Of a stretch of DNA of 64,000 nucleotides, positions 55,104-63,324 are shown piece after piece (position 1 is the stretch's first letter; every line of letters starts with the position of its first letter). Made by a program: the position numbers and the translations under genes. The stretch spans positions 7,936,001-8,000,000 of the forward strand of contig NZ_CP109427.1 in assembly GCF_036250695.1 (NCBI RefSeq), given 5' to 3'. The notes beneath the pieces are model-generated. The model was not told the origin of the DNA. It saw only the letters and a program-made list of their open reading frames with translations, and did no database searches. Source of the DNA: Streptomyces sp. NBC_01497 (GTDB lineage Bacteria > Actinomycetota > Actinomycetes > Streptomycetales > Streptomycetaceae).

Positions 55104-56273
55104 TCAGGCGCCCCAGCCCGCCTGCGTTCCGCCGACCCGGTCGGCCACGATTTTCTGCGCGTAACCGGACGCACGGTAGGCGCCGACCGGGTCCGCGTCG
55201 GCGCCGAGTTCGTCGCGGACCTCGGCCACCAGCGGACGCACGTCCGTGTTGTACGCGTCCATCAGCACCGCGTTCGCCTCCAGCACGTCGCCCGCGCGCT
55301 GGGCCGCCGCGAGCGCGTCCGCGTCGACCAGCAGCGCCTTGGCCGTGGCTTCCTGCACGTTCATCACCGACCGGATGATCGCGGGGATCTTCTCCTCGAT
55401 GTTGTGGCACTGGTCGAGCATGAACGCGATGCCCGCGGTGAGGCCGCCGCCGTGGACCACCTCGTACATGATGCGGAAGAGCTGGAAGGGGTCCGCGGCG
55501 CCGACCATCAGGTCGTCGTCGGCGTAGAACCGCGAGTTGAAGTCGAAGCCGCCGAGCTTGCCCTCCCGCAGCAGCATCGCCACGATGAACTCGATGTTCG
55601 TGCCCGGAGCGTGGTGTCCGGTGTCGACGACGACCTGCGCCTTGGGGCCGAGCCGCAGGCAGTGTGCGTAGGCCGTGCCCCAGTCCGGTACGTCCGTCGC
55701 GTAGAAGGCCGGCTCGAACAGCTTGTACTCCAGCAGCATCCGCTGGTTGTCGCCGAGCCGCTCGTACACCGCGGACAGGGCTTCCGCGAGACGGCCCTGG
55801 CGGGCCGAGATGTCGTCCTGCCCGGGGTAGTTGGTGCCGTCGGAGAACCAGAGCTTCAGATCGCGCGAGCCGGTCGCGTCCATGATGTCGACGCATTCCA
55901 GCAGATGGGCGAGCGCCTTGCGGCGTACCGCCTCGTCCGGGTTGGTGACCGAGCCGAGCTTGTAGTCGTCGTCCTGGAAGACGTTGGTGTTGACGGCCCC
56001 GAGCTTCAGTCCCAGGTCCCCGGCGTACGCGCCGAGCGTGGCGTAGTCGTCGACGCGGTCCCAGGGGATGTGCAGCGCCACGGTCGGTGCGACCCCTGTG
56101 TGCGCGTGCACCTGAGCCGCGTCCGCCAGTTTCTCCTCGGGGGACCTGGGCACACCGGGCTGCGTGAAGACCTTGAAGCGCGTACCTGAATTGCCGAACG
56201 CCCAGGACGGCAACTCGATGGCCTGCGACTTGAGCGCGGCCTTCGCCGCGGACACAGCGGACTGACCTGTCAT
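55104..56273 (-). CDS. rhaI: L-rhamnose isomerase
   Basis: A 389-residue TIM-barrel isomerase of the Pseudomonas/Rhizobium RhaI type. Landmarks are PSWAFGNSGTRFKVFTQPGVPRSPEEKLADAA, KLWFSDGTNYPGQDDI, MLLEYKLFEPAFY (metal-binding Glu), QVVVDTGHHAPGTNIEF and GGFDFNSRFYADDDLMVGAADPFQLFRI (remaining metal/active-site Asp and His). It converts L-rhamnose to L-rhamnulose. It shares the divergent control region with the rhamnose ABC operon. The kinase and aldolase are not in this window. Confidence 0.94.
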   Translation of the reverse strand: MTGQSAVSAAKAALKSQAIELPSWAFGNSGTRFKVFTQPGVPRSPEEKLADAAQVHAHTGVAPTVALHIPWDRVDDYATLGAYAGDLGLKLGAVNTNVFQDDDYKLGSVTNPDEAVRRKALAHLLECVDIMDATGSRDLKLWFSDGTNYPGQDDISARQGRLAEALSAVYERLGDNQRMLLEYKLFEPAFYATDVPDWGTAYAHCLRLGPKAQVVVDTGHHAPGTNIEFIVAMLLREGKLGGFDFNSRFYADDDLMVGAADPFQLFRIMYEVVHGGGLTAGIAFMLDQCHNIEEKIPAIIRSVMNVQEATAKALLVDADALAAAQRAGDVLEANAVLMDAYNTDVRPLVAEVRDELGADADPVGAYRASGYAQKIVADRVGGTQAGWGA

Positions 56274-56346
56274 CTCTCGGAGCTCCCATGGTGGGGACCC
56301 GCCGCGCGGGCCGTGCCGGCAATGCAGCCTGAGTCGATCGAGAGGC

Positions 56347-56358
56347 TGAATCGTTTCA
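56347..56358 (-). promoter_or_regulatory. LacI operator near rhaI
   Basis: TGAATCGTTTCA, a LacI-type dyad (TGAA/TTCA arms), 74 bases upstream of rhaI. It is related to the second site at 56531. Confidence 0.65.
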
Positions 56359-56485
56359 TTGGGCGTTCAACGTAGAGGACGGCCTCCGGCCAGTCAAGAC
56401 TCCCGTCGCACCTGGCAGTTCGCGTCGGAACCTCGCGTTCGGGACCCCGTGTCCTGGGTGCGCCGGAAAATGTCGGGCATACCCG

Positions 56486-56515
56486 TTGACGCCGTCGGGC
56501 CACGGCGTCTAGCTT
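56486..56515 (+). promoter_or_regulatory. Promoter of rhamnose ABC operon
   Basis: TTGACG (56486-56491) and TAGCTT (56510-56515) are separated by 18 bases, a good vegetative-type promoter. Transcription would start near 56522, just before the operator at 56531. Confidence 0.65.
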
Positions 56516-56530
56516 CCCTGGCATCTTGTT

Positions 56531-56542
56531 TGAAACCTTTCA
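56531..56542 (+). promoter_or_regulatory. LacI operator at rhamnose ABC promoter
   Basis: TGAAACCTTTCA (perfect TGAAA/TTTCA arms) lies about ten bases past the expected transcription start, where a bound LacI protein would block polymerase. Confidence 0.7.
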
Positions 56543-56575
56543 CGGCCGGGAGTCGGCCACGCCGAGGAGCTTTCG

Positions 56576-58096
56576 ATGAACCAGCCCGACACGGGTGGAG
56601 CCCCCGTTCTGGCACTGAGGGACGTGAGCAAGTCCTTCGGCGCGGTACGGGCCCTGGAGGACGTGTCCCTCCAGCTGTTCCCCGGCGAGGTGCACGCACT
56701 CGCCGGGGAGAACGGCGCGGGCAAGTCCACGCTGATCAAGACGCTCGCCGGGGTGCACCGGCCGGACGGCGGGCAGGTGCTGCTCGACGGGGCGCCCGTC
56801 ACCTTCGGCGGACCCGCCGACGCGCGCGACGCCGGGATCGCCGTCATCTACCAGGAGCCGACGCTCTTCCCCGATCTGTCCGTCGCCGAGAACATCTTCA
56901 TGGGCCGTCAGCCGCGCCGGGGGCTCGGCCGGATCGACCACGCCGCCGTCCGCGCCACCACCGAGGCCCTGCTGAAGCGGCTCGGGGTGGCGCTCGACCC
57001 CGACCGGCCCGCCCGCGGCCTGTCCATCGCGGACCAGCAGATCGTGGAGATCGCCAAGGCGCTCTCGTTCGACGCGCGCGTCCTCGTCATGGACGAGCCG
57101 ACCGCCGCCCTGACCGGCAGCGAGACCGCGCGCCTGTTCGCCGTCGTGCGGGCCCTGGAGGCGGAGGGGGCGGCCGTCCTGTTCATCTCGCACCGGCTGG
57201 AGGAGATCTTCCAGCTGTGCTCGCGGGTCACCACGCTGCGCGACGGACGGCTGATCAGCTCTGAGCCGCTCGACGGTCTCACCGAGGACGACCTGGTGCG
57301 CCGCATGGTCGGCCGCGACCTCGGCGAGCTCTACCCCAAGCAGCCCGCGAAGCTCGGCGAGAGGGCCCTGTCGGTGCGCCGGCTGACCCGGGAAGGGGTC
57401 TTCCACGACGTCTCGTTCGAGGTCAGGCGCGGCGAGATCGTCGCGCTCGCCGGACTCGTGGGCGCAGGCCGCAGTGAGGTCGCGCAGGCCGTCTTCGGTG
57501 TGGACCGCGCCGACGCGGGCGAGGTCGAGGTGGCCGGCCGGATCCTGCCGAAGGGCTCACCGACGTCCGCCATGGCGGCCGGGCTCGCGCTCGTGCCCGA
57601 GGACCGCAGGCAGCGCGGTCTGGTGATGGACATGTCCATCGAGCGCAACATCGGCCTCACCGGCCTCGGCGCCCTCGGCCCGGCCGGCGTGGTGCGGCGC
57701 GCCCTCGAACACGGCCGGGCCGCAGACTGGGCCGTCCGGCTCCAGCTCAAGTACAACCGGCTGGCGGACCCCGTGGCGGTACTGTCCGGCGGCAACCAGC
57801 AGAAGGTCGTCCTGGCCAAGTGGCTGGCCACCCGGCCCGCTGTCCTGATCGTGGACGAACCGACCCGCGGCATCGACGTCGGGACGAAGGCCGAGGTGCA
57901 CCGCCTGCTGTCCTCACTCGCCGCCGACGGGCTCGCCGTGCTGATGATCTCCTCCGACCTGCCCGAGGTGCTCGGCATGGCCGACCGGGTGCTGGTCATG
58001 CACGAGGGCCGCATCGCGGCCGAGATACCCCGTTCCGAGGCCACCGAGGAGACCGTGATGGCGGCGGCGACCGGACGAGAGAGGGCGGCGGCATGA
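56576..58096 (+). CDS. Sugar ABC transporter ATPase (RhaT-type)
   Basis: A 506-residue ATPase of two fused nucleotide-binding domains, as in RbsA/XylG/RhaT. NBD1 has [20 protein letters not shown] (Walker A), [32 protein letters not shown] (signature and Walker B). NBD2 has the degenerate Walker [47 protein letters not shown]. It powers sugar uptake with the two permeases downstream. The context fixes L-rhamnose as the likely sugar. Its TGA overlaps the next ATG (ATGA). Confidence 0.95.
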   Translation: MNQPDTGGAPVLALRDVSKSFGAVRALEDVSLQLFPGEVHALAGENGAGKSTLIKTLAGVHRPDGGQVLLDGAPVTFGGPADARDAGIAVIYQEPTLFPDLSVAENIFMGRQPRRGLGRIDHAAVRATTEALLKRLGVALDPDRPARGLSIADQQIVEIAKALSFDARVLVMDEPTAALTGSETARLFAVVRALEAEGAAVLFISHRLEEIFQLCSRVTTLRDGRLISSEPLDGLTEDDLVRRMVGRDLGELYPKQPAKLGERALSVRRLTREGVFHDVSFEVRRGEIVALAGLVGAGRSEVAQAVFGVDRADAGEVEVAGRILPKGSPTSAMAAGLALVPEDRRQRGLVMDMSIERNIGLTGLGALGPAGVVRRALEHGRAADWAVRLQLKYNRLADPVAVLSGGNQQKVVLAKWLATRPAVLIVDEPTRGIDVGTKAEVHRLLSSLAADGLAVLMISSDLPEVLGMADRVLVMHEGRIAAEIPRSEATEETVMAAATGRERAAA

Positions 58097-59142
58097 CCAC
58101 CCTGACCGACAAGCCGACCACGGCCGCGGGCGGGACCGGGTCCGCCCGCTCCCTCGTGGACACCGTCTTCCGGGCCCGTGAGATCAGCATCGCGGGCGCC
58201 CTCGCCCTGCTGATCCTGGGCACCTGGATCGCCAACCCCCGCTTCCTGGACAGCCAGGGGATCAAGGACCTTCTGCTCAACGCGTCCATCCTGGTGCTGC
58301 TCGCGATCGGGCAGTCGGTGGTCGTCGTCACCCGCAACATCGACCTGTCCGTCGGCTCCGTGACCGGCCTGTCGGCGTTCGCCTGCGGCAAGTTCGTCGC
58401 CGACACGCACCACGGCGTCCTGATCACGCTGGTTCTCGGCGTGCTCATCGGGCTCGTCTGCGGCCTCGTCAGCGGAGCCCTCGTCAGCTTCGGCCGGGTC
58501 CCCGCGCTCGTGGTGACCCTCGGCATGCTGTACATCATCCAGGGCCTCGACTACTGGTGGGCGCACGGCGACCAGATCAACGCCGCGCAGGTGCCCGACG
58601 CGATCCTCCACCTGGGCAGCGGGAGCGTGCTCGGCGTGCCGTACCTGCCGCTGATCGCGGTGGCCCTGCTCGCCGTCACCACGTACTTCCTGCGCAGTTA
58701 CCGCGCGGGCCGCGAGATGTACGCGATCGGGTCCAACCCCGAGGCCGCGCGACTCGCCGGCATCCCCATGCGCCGTCGCGTGCTGGGCGCCTACCTGTTC
58801 TCCGGGGCGGTGGCCGGGTTCGCCGGGGCGCTCTGGCTCGCCCGCTTCGGCACCGTCGTCGCGGACAACGCGCACGGCTACGAGCTGACGGTCGTCAGTG
58901 CCGTCGTCGTCGGCGGCGTCGCCATCACCGGCGGCACCGGAACCGCCTGGGGCGCCGCCCTCGGCGCCCTGCTGGTGACCACCATCGGCAGCGCCCTGGT
59001 CGTGCTGAAGGTGAACTCGTTCTGGCAGGGCGCCATCACCGGCGCGCTCCTGCTCGCGGCGATCAGTGTCGACCGCGTCGTCAACCTGCGGATGACAGCC
59101 GCACTGAGGAAGAGGAGCGCCCGCCATGGCAATGGCGCCTGA
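58093..59142 (+). CDS. Sugar ABC transporter permease 1 (RhaP-like)
   Basis: A 349-residue membrane permease of the RbsC/BPD type 2 family, with about ten helices from residue 34. [14 protein letters not shown] motif is seen in [20 protein letters not shown] and the ATPase-contacting loop in [19 protein letters not shown]. The start overlaps the ATPase stop by four bases. It forms the membrane pore with the next permease. Confidence 0.94.
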   Translation: MTTLTDKPTTAAGGTGSARSLVDTVFRAREISIAGALALLILGTWIANPRFLDSQGIKDLLLNASILVLLAIGQSVVVVTRNIDLSVGSVTGLSAFACGKFVADTHHGVLITLVLGVLIGLVCGLVSGALVSFGRVPALVVTLGMLYIIQGLDYWWAHGDQINAAQVPDAILHLGSGSVLGVPYLPLIAVALLAVTTYFLRSYRAGREMYAIGSNPEAARLAGIPMRRRVLGAYLFSGAVAGFAGALWLARFGTVVADNAHGYELTVVSAVVVGGVAITGGTGTAWGAALGALLVTTIGSALVVLKVNSFWQGAITGALLLAAISVDRVVNLRMTAALRKRSARHGNGA

Positions 59143-60208
59143 CACCCGGAGTCCCGCGCCCGGCGCGGGAGCGAAGGCGGAGCCGCCGCTGACGGCGGGG
59201 CTCCGGATGCGGTCCGTCGCACTGCGCTGGGACACGGCCGTCGTCATCCTGCTGATCGCCGTCTTCCTCGTCGGCCTCGGCACCACGGACGGCTTCACCG
59301 GCAGCGGCAACCTCGCCTTCGCCTTCAACGACATCTCCGAGGTCGCCCTGATCGCACTGCCGATGACGCTCCTGGTCGTCGCCGGTGAGATCGACCTCTC
59401 GGTCGGTTCCATGCTCGGCTTCAGCAGTGCGCTGGCCGGCTCGCTGTGGAACGCGGGCTGGGCCTTCGAGACCATCGTGCCCGTGGTCCTCGTCATCGGT
59501 GTCCTCGGCGGGCTCCTCAACGGATGGCTCGTCACCCGGGTCGGGCTGCCCTCCCTCGCCGTCACCATCGGCACGCTCGCCCTCTACCGGGGCCTCGCGT
59601 CCGTGGTCCTCGGCAGCGACGCCGTCACCGACTTCCCGGAGCGGTACGCCAACTGGACGGCCAACACGACGACCGTCCCGGGTACGTTCCTGACGTACCC
59701 GATCGTCCTGTTCATCGTCCTCGCGATCGTCACGGCCTTCGTCCTGCACTCGACGTCGTTCGGCCGGTCCCTGTTCGCGATCGGCTCGCAGGAGGACGCG
59801 GCGTTCTTCGCGGGCATCCGGGTCAAGCGCTACAAGCTGCTGCTGTTCGTGCTCACCGGCCTGTTCTCCGCCTTCGCGGGCATCATCTTCACCCTGCGCT
59901 ACGGCAGTGCCAGGGCCGACAACGGCACCGGCTACGAACTGCTCGCCATCAGCGCGATCCTGCTCGGCGGAATCGACTTCGACGGCGGCAAGGGCACCCT
60001 GGTGGGCGCCGTCGCGGGCATCCTCCTGGTCGGTGTGCTGCGCAATCTCCTGACCCTCAACGACGTGCCCAACGAGGTCCAGACCGTCGTCACGGGCCTG
60101 CTCCTCGTCGCCTCCGTCCTCACCCCTCGCGTCATCGGAGTCATCACCGAACGGCGGCAACGGCGAGCGGCCATGGCGGCAGGGCCCGCGGGCGGCGCCG
60201 TCACCTGA
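59126..60208 (+). CDS. Sugar ABC transporter permease 2 (RhaQ-like)
   Basis: A 360-residue permease paralogous to the previous one: LLVVAGEIDLSVGSMLGFSSAL and LFAIGSQEDAAFFAGIRVKRYKLLLF are the equivalent motifs. It starts 17 bases inside the preceding gene, so translation is coupled. A basic C-terminal tail (TERRQRRAAMAAG) faces the cytosol. Confidence 0.94.
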   Translation: MAMAPDTRSPAPGAGAKAEPPLTAGLRMRSVALRWDTAVVILLIAVFLVGLGTTDGFTGSGNLAFAFNDISEVALIALPMTLLVVAGEIDLSVGSMLGFSSALAGSLWNAGWAFETIVPVVLVIGVLGGLLNGWLVTRVGLPSLAVTIGTLALYRGLASVVLGSDAVTDFPERYANWTANTTTVPGTFLTYPIVLFIVLAIVTAFVLHSTSFGRSLFAIGSQEDAAFFAGIRVKRYKLLLFVLTGLFSAFAGIIFTLRYGSARADNGTGYELLAISAILLGGIDFDGGKGTLVGAVAGILLVGVLRNLLTLNDVPNEVQTVVTGLLLVASVLTPRVIGVITERRQRRAAMAAGPAGGAVT

Positions 60209-60374
60209 TCCGCGCGTCGCGCCCGGCGCACCACCCGAGCCCGTGCGTCGCGCAGGACGCACCACCCGAACCCTGTGTCACCCGGCATCCCGCCGCCCCC
60301 ACGTCCGTGCCGTCACGGCCGGACCCGCGCCCCCGCACACACCCTCCAGCGAACCTCGTGAAAGGCCACGACCC

Positions 60375-61466
60375 ATGACGATCCGTACCGCCTCCCGCGG
60401 GCGCGCCGCCGCCACGGCCGCCGCCGTCTGCGCCCTGGCCGTCTCGCTCGCCGCGTGCTCAGGCACCACCAAGAACGACTCCAAGGACGACTCGGCGGGT
60501 GGCCCCGCCGCCAGTTCCGCCAAGGCGGACCCGAATGCCCCGCTGAAGAAGAACCTCACGATGGCGTTCCTGCCGAAGCAGATCAACAACCCCTACGAGA
60601 AGATCGTCGACGACGCCGGCATCGCGGCCGCCAAGAGCTTCCAGGGCACCGCCAAGGAGGTCGGCCCGTCCGACGCGAGCGCCTCCTCCCAGGTCTCGTA
60701 CATCAACACCCTGATCCAGCAGCGGCAGAACGCGATCCTCATCGCCGCCAACGACCCGAACGCGGTGTGCGGCCCGCTGAAGCAGGCCATGAAGCAAGGC
60801 ATCAAGGTCGTCTCGTACGACTCCGACACCGCCAAGGACTGCCGGCAGGTCTTCATCAACCAGGCCAGCTCGGAGTCCATCGGACGCAGCCTCATCCAGC
60901 ACATCGGGGAGCAGGTCGGCTACAAGGGCAAGATCGCGATCCTCTCCGCGACCCAGAACGCCACCAACCAGAACACCTGGATCGAGTACATGAAGGAGGA
61001 GCTGAAGGACCCCAAGTACAAGAACATGCAGCTGGTCAAGGTCGCCTACGGGGACGACGACGACCAGAAGTCCTTCCAGCAGACCCAGGGCCTCCTGCAG
61101 GCATACCCCGACCTCAAGGGCATCATCTCGCCCACCACCGTCGGCATCGCCGCCGCGGCCCGCTACCTGGACGACTCCTCGTACAAGGACAAGGTCGTCC
61201 TCAACGGCCTCGGCACGCCCGACCAGATGCGCAAGTACGTCAAGGACGGCACGGTCGCCCAGTTCTCGCTGTGGAACCCGAACAACCTCGGCTACCTCGG
61301 CTCCTACGCGGCCGCGGCCCTGGCGTCAGGCCAGATCACCGGCGCGCAGGGCGACACCTTCACGGCGGGCAAGCTCGGCAAGTTCACCGTCGGCAAGGAC
61401 GGCGAGGTCATCCTCGGCGCGCCCACCGTCTTCGACAAGGCGAACATCGACCAGTTCCACTTCTGA
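60375..61466 (+). CDS. Sugar-binding lipoprotein (RhaS-type)
   Basis: A 363-residue periplasmic-binding-fold protein anchored as a lipoprotein: an Arg-rich n-region (MTIRTASRGRAAATAAAV), hydrophobic stretch and lipobox LAAC with Cys at residue 28. The mature part has LTMAFLPKQINNPYEKIVDDAG, ILIAANDPNAVCGPLKQAMKQGIKVVSYDSD and GIISPTTVGIAAAARYLDD, as in RhaS/RbsB/LsrB proteins. It captures L-rhamnose (or rhamnosides) for the ABC permease. ATG 60375 is set by the signal peptide; the frame extends upstream without support. Confidence 0.94.
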   Translation: MTIRTASRGRAAATAAAVCALAVSLAACSGTTKNDSKDDSAGGPAASSAKADPNAPLKKNLTMAFLPKQINNPYEKIVDDAGIAAAKSFQGTAKEVGPSDASASSQVSYINTLIQQRQNAILIAANDPNAVCGPLKQAMKQGIKVVSYDSDTAKDCRQVFINQASSESIGRSLIQHIGEQVGYKGKIAILSATQNATNQNTWIEYMKEELKDPKYKNMQLVKVAYGDDDDQKSFQQTQGLLQAYPDLKGIISPTTVGIAAAARYLDDSSYKDKVVLNGLGTPDQMRKYVKDGTVAQFSLWNPNNLGYLGSYAAAALASGQITGAQGDTFTAGKLGKFTVGKDGEVILGAPTVFDKANIDQFHF

Positions 61467-61485
61467 CCGGGAGGACGACCCCACC

Positions 61486-61824
61486 GTGCAGCGTGTGTGT
61501 TTCCTGCTGAAGGTCCGGGCGGAGCGGGCAGCCGAGTACCGTGCGCGCCACGCCGAGGTCTGGCCCGGCATGCTCCGGGCCCTGAGCGACTCCGGCTGGC
61601 AGAATTACTCGCTCTTCCTGCGCGAGGACGGCACGCTCGTCGGGTATCTGGAGACCGAGGACTTCGAGGCGGCCCGTGAGGCCATGGGCCGCACCGAAGT
61701 CAACGCCCGCTGGCAGGCCGACATGGCCCCTTTCTTCGAACCGCCCGGCGGGCGGGACGACGGCGCGGGGCCCGCGCCCGACGAGGCGATGGTCCCGCTC
61801 ACCGAGATCTTCCACCTCGCCTGA
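61486..61824 (+). CDS. rhaM: L-rhamnose mutarotase
   Basis: A 112-residue dimeric alpha/beta-barrel mutarotase: RVCFLLKVRAERAAEYRARHAEVWPGMLRALSDSGWQNYSLFLREDGTLVGYLETEDFEAA, with the catalytic His (RHAEVWP) and the WQNYSLF/YxE features of RhaM/RhaU. It interconverts the alpha and beta anomers of L-rhamnose so the right anomer reaches the isomerase. The GTG start lies 19 bases after the binding-protein gene; it has a slightly longer C-terminus than usual. Confidence 0.94.
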   Translation: MQRVCFLLKVRAERAAEYRARHAEVWPGMLRALSDSGWQNYSLFLREDGTLVGYLETEDFEAAREAMGRTEVNARWQADMAPFFEPPGGRDDGAGPAPDEAMVPLTEIFHLA

Positions 61825-61833
61825 CGAACGACG

Positions 61834-61866
61834 GGCGTGTCGCACGCGACCTGCGTGCGACACGCC
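61834..61866 (+). terminator. Intercistronic hairpin
   Basis: GGCGTGTCGCACGC, loop GACCT, GCGTGCGACACGCC: perfect 14-base arms ten bases after rhaM. It probably terminates or attenuates transcription, or protects the upstream message, before the isomerase-like gene. Confidence 0.75.
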
Positions 61867-61899
61867 GTCATCCCGCCCGCCCGAACCTGATGGAGCGCC

Positions 61900-63324
61900 A
61901 TGATCCCCCGTACCCCCGCCGTCGCCCGCAAGCCCCGCATCGGGCTCGTCGCCGGAGGCCTCGGCGCCTACTGGCCGCAGTTCCCCGACCTCCTCCCGCA
62001 GCTGCGGAAGTCCGCCGCGCGCGTCACGGAACGCATGGGGGCCTTCGACGCCGAGGTGATCGACGTCGGCTTCATCTCCGACGCCCAGGAGGGCGCGGCG
62101 GCGGCCGAGAAGCTCCGCGTCGCCGACTGCGACCTCATCGTGGGATTCCTGACGACCTACATGACCGCGAGCATGCTGGTGCCCGTCGCCCAGCGCAGTG
62201 GCGCCCCCGTCCTGCTGATCAACCTGCAGCCGTCACCGTCGATGGACCACGCGAGCTTCGACACCGGCCAGTGGCTCGCCTACTGCGGTGCCTGCCCGCT
62301 GCCCGAGATGGCCAACGGCTTCGAACGCGTCGGGGTCCCCTTCCGCTCCGTCTCCGGCCATCTGGAGGACGAACGGGCCTGGGCACGCATCGGGCGCTGG
62401 ATCACGGCCGCCGGGGTCCGCTCCGTCCTCAAAAACGGCAGGCACGGCCTCATGGGGCACCTCTACCCCGGCATGTACGACGTGTCCACGGACCTCACCA
62501 TGGTCACCGGCAACCTCGGCGGCCACATGGAGGTCCTGGAGTTCGACGACCTCAGGGTCCGGGCCGAGAAGGTCTCCGACGACGAGGTCGACGCCAAGCT
62601 CGCCGAGACCCGCACGGTCTTCGACATCGCGGACTCCGTGGTGGAGGACGACCTGCGCTGGGCCGCCCGGGTCTCCGTCGGGCTCGACTCCCTCGTCGCC
62701 GAGTTCGATCTGGACTCCCTCGCCTACTACCACCGCGGCCTCGACGGTGAGACGCACGAACGCCTGGGCGCCGGCATGATCCTCGGCGCCTCGCTGCTCA
62801 CCGCGCGCGGTGTGCCTGCCTGCGGCGAGTACGAGCTGCGGACCTCGCTGGCGATGCTCATCGCCGACCGGTTCGGCGCCGGCGGCTCCTTCACCGAACT
62901 GCAGGCGCTCGACTTCGACGCGGGCGTCGTCGAGATGGGCCACGACGGCCCCGGCCACCTCGCCATCAGTGAGCACAAACCGCTGCTGCGGGGACTCGGC
63001 GTGTACCACGGCAAGCGCGGCTGGGGCGTGTCCGTGGAGTTCGATGTACGGCACGGGCCCGTCACGCTCGTGGGCCTCGGCCAGAGCAGGGACGGTGCCT
63101 ACCGGCTGGTCGCCGCCGAGGGTGAGGTCGTCGGCGGGCCGCTGCTGGAGATCGGCAACACCACCTCGCGCGTCGACTTCGGCTGCGACCCGGGGGAGTG
63201 GACGGACGCCTGGAGCGCGAGCGGCGTCGGCCACCACTGGGCCCTCGCCACCGGGCGGCTGCTGCCCGACCTGCGCGCGCTGGCCGGCCTGACGGGGCTC
63301 GACCTCGTCGAGGTCACCGTCTGA
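61900..63324 (+). CDS. L-fucose/L-arabinose isomerase-like protein
   Basis: A 474-residue protein of the L-arabinose/L-fucose isomerase fold. The N-terminal Rossmann part reads PRIGLVAGGLGAYWPQFPDLLPQL and CDLIVGFLTTYMTASMLVPVAQRSGAPVLLINLQP. The middle has GRHGLMGHLYPGMYDVSTDLTMV and the C-terminal domain GVPACGEYELRTSLAMLIADRFGAGGSFTELQALDF and MGHDGPGHLAI (metal-ligand type Glu/His). It probably isomerises a sugar or a rhamnose-derived ketose; exact substrate unknown. A second isomerase beside rhaI is unusual. Its TGA overlaps the next ATG by one base. Confidence 0.85.
   Translation: MIPRTPAVARKPRIGLVAGGLGAYWPQFPDLLPQLRKSAARVTERMGAFDAEVIDVGFISDAQEGAAAAEKLRVADCDLIVGFLTTYMTASMLVPVAQRSGAPVLLINLQPSPSMDHASFDTGQWLAYCGACPLPEMANGFERVGVPFRSVSGHLEDERAWARIGRWITAAGVRSVLKNGRHGLMGHLYPGMYDVSTDLTMVTGNLGGHMEVLEFDDLRVRAEKVSDDEVDAKLAETRTVFDIADSVVEDDLRWAARVSVGLDSLVAEFDLDSLAYYHRGLDGETHERLGAGMILGASLLTARGVPACGEYELRTSLAMLIADRFGAGGSFTELQALDFDAGVVEMGHDGPGHLAISEHKPLLRGLGVYHGKRGWGVSVEFDVRHGPVTLVGLGQSRDGAYRLVAAEGEVVGGPLLEIGNTTSRVDFGCDPGEWTDAWSASGVGHHWALATGRLLPDLRALAGLTGLDLVEVTV

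Noticed and set aside
57331..59574. 747-residue minus-strand open frame
   Set aside because: Antisense to the rhamnose ABC genes; no motifs and low-complexity composition.
59081..60265. 394-residue Glu/Asp/Gly-rich minus-strand frame
   Set aside because: Shadow of the second permease; no recognisable domain.
60209..60374. Direct repeats of GCACCACCCGA
   Set aside because: Two imperfect copies only, in a short leader before the binding protein; no evidence of function.
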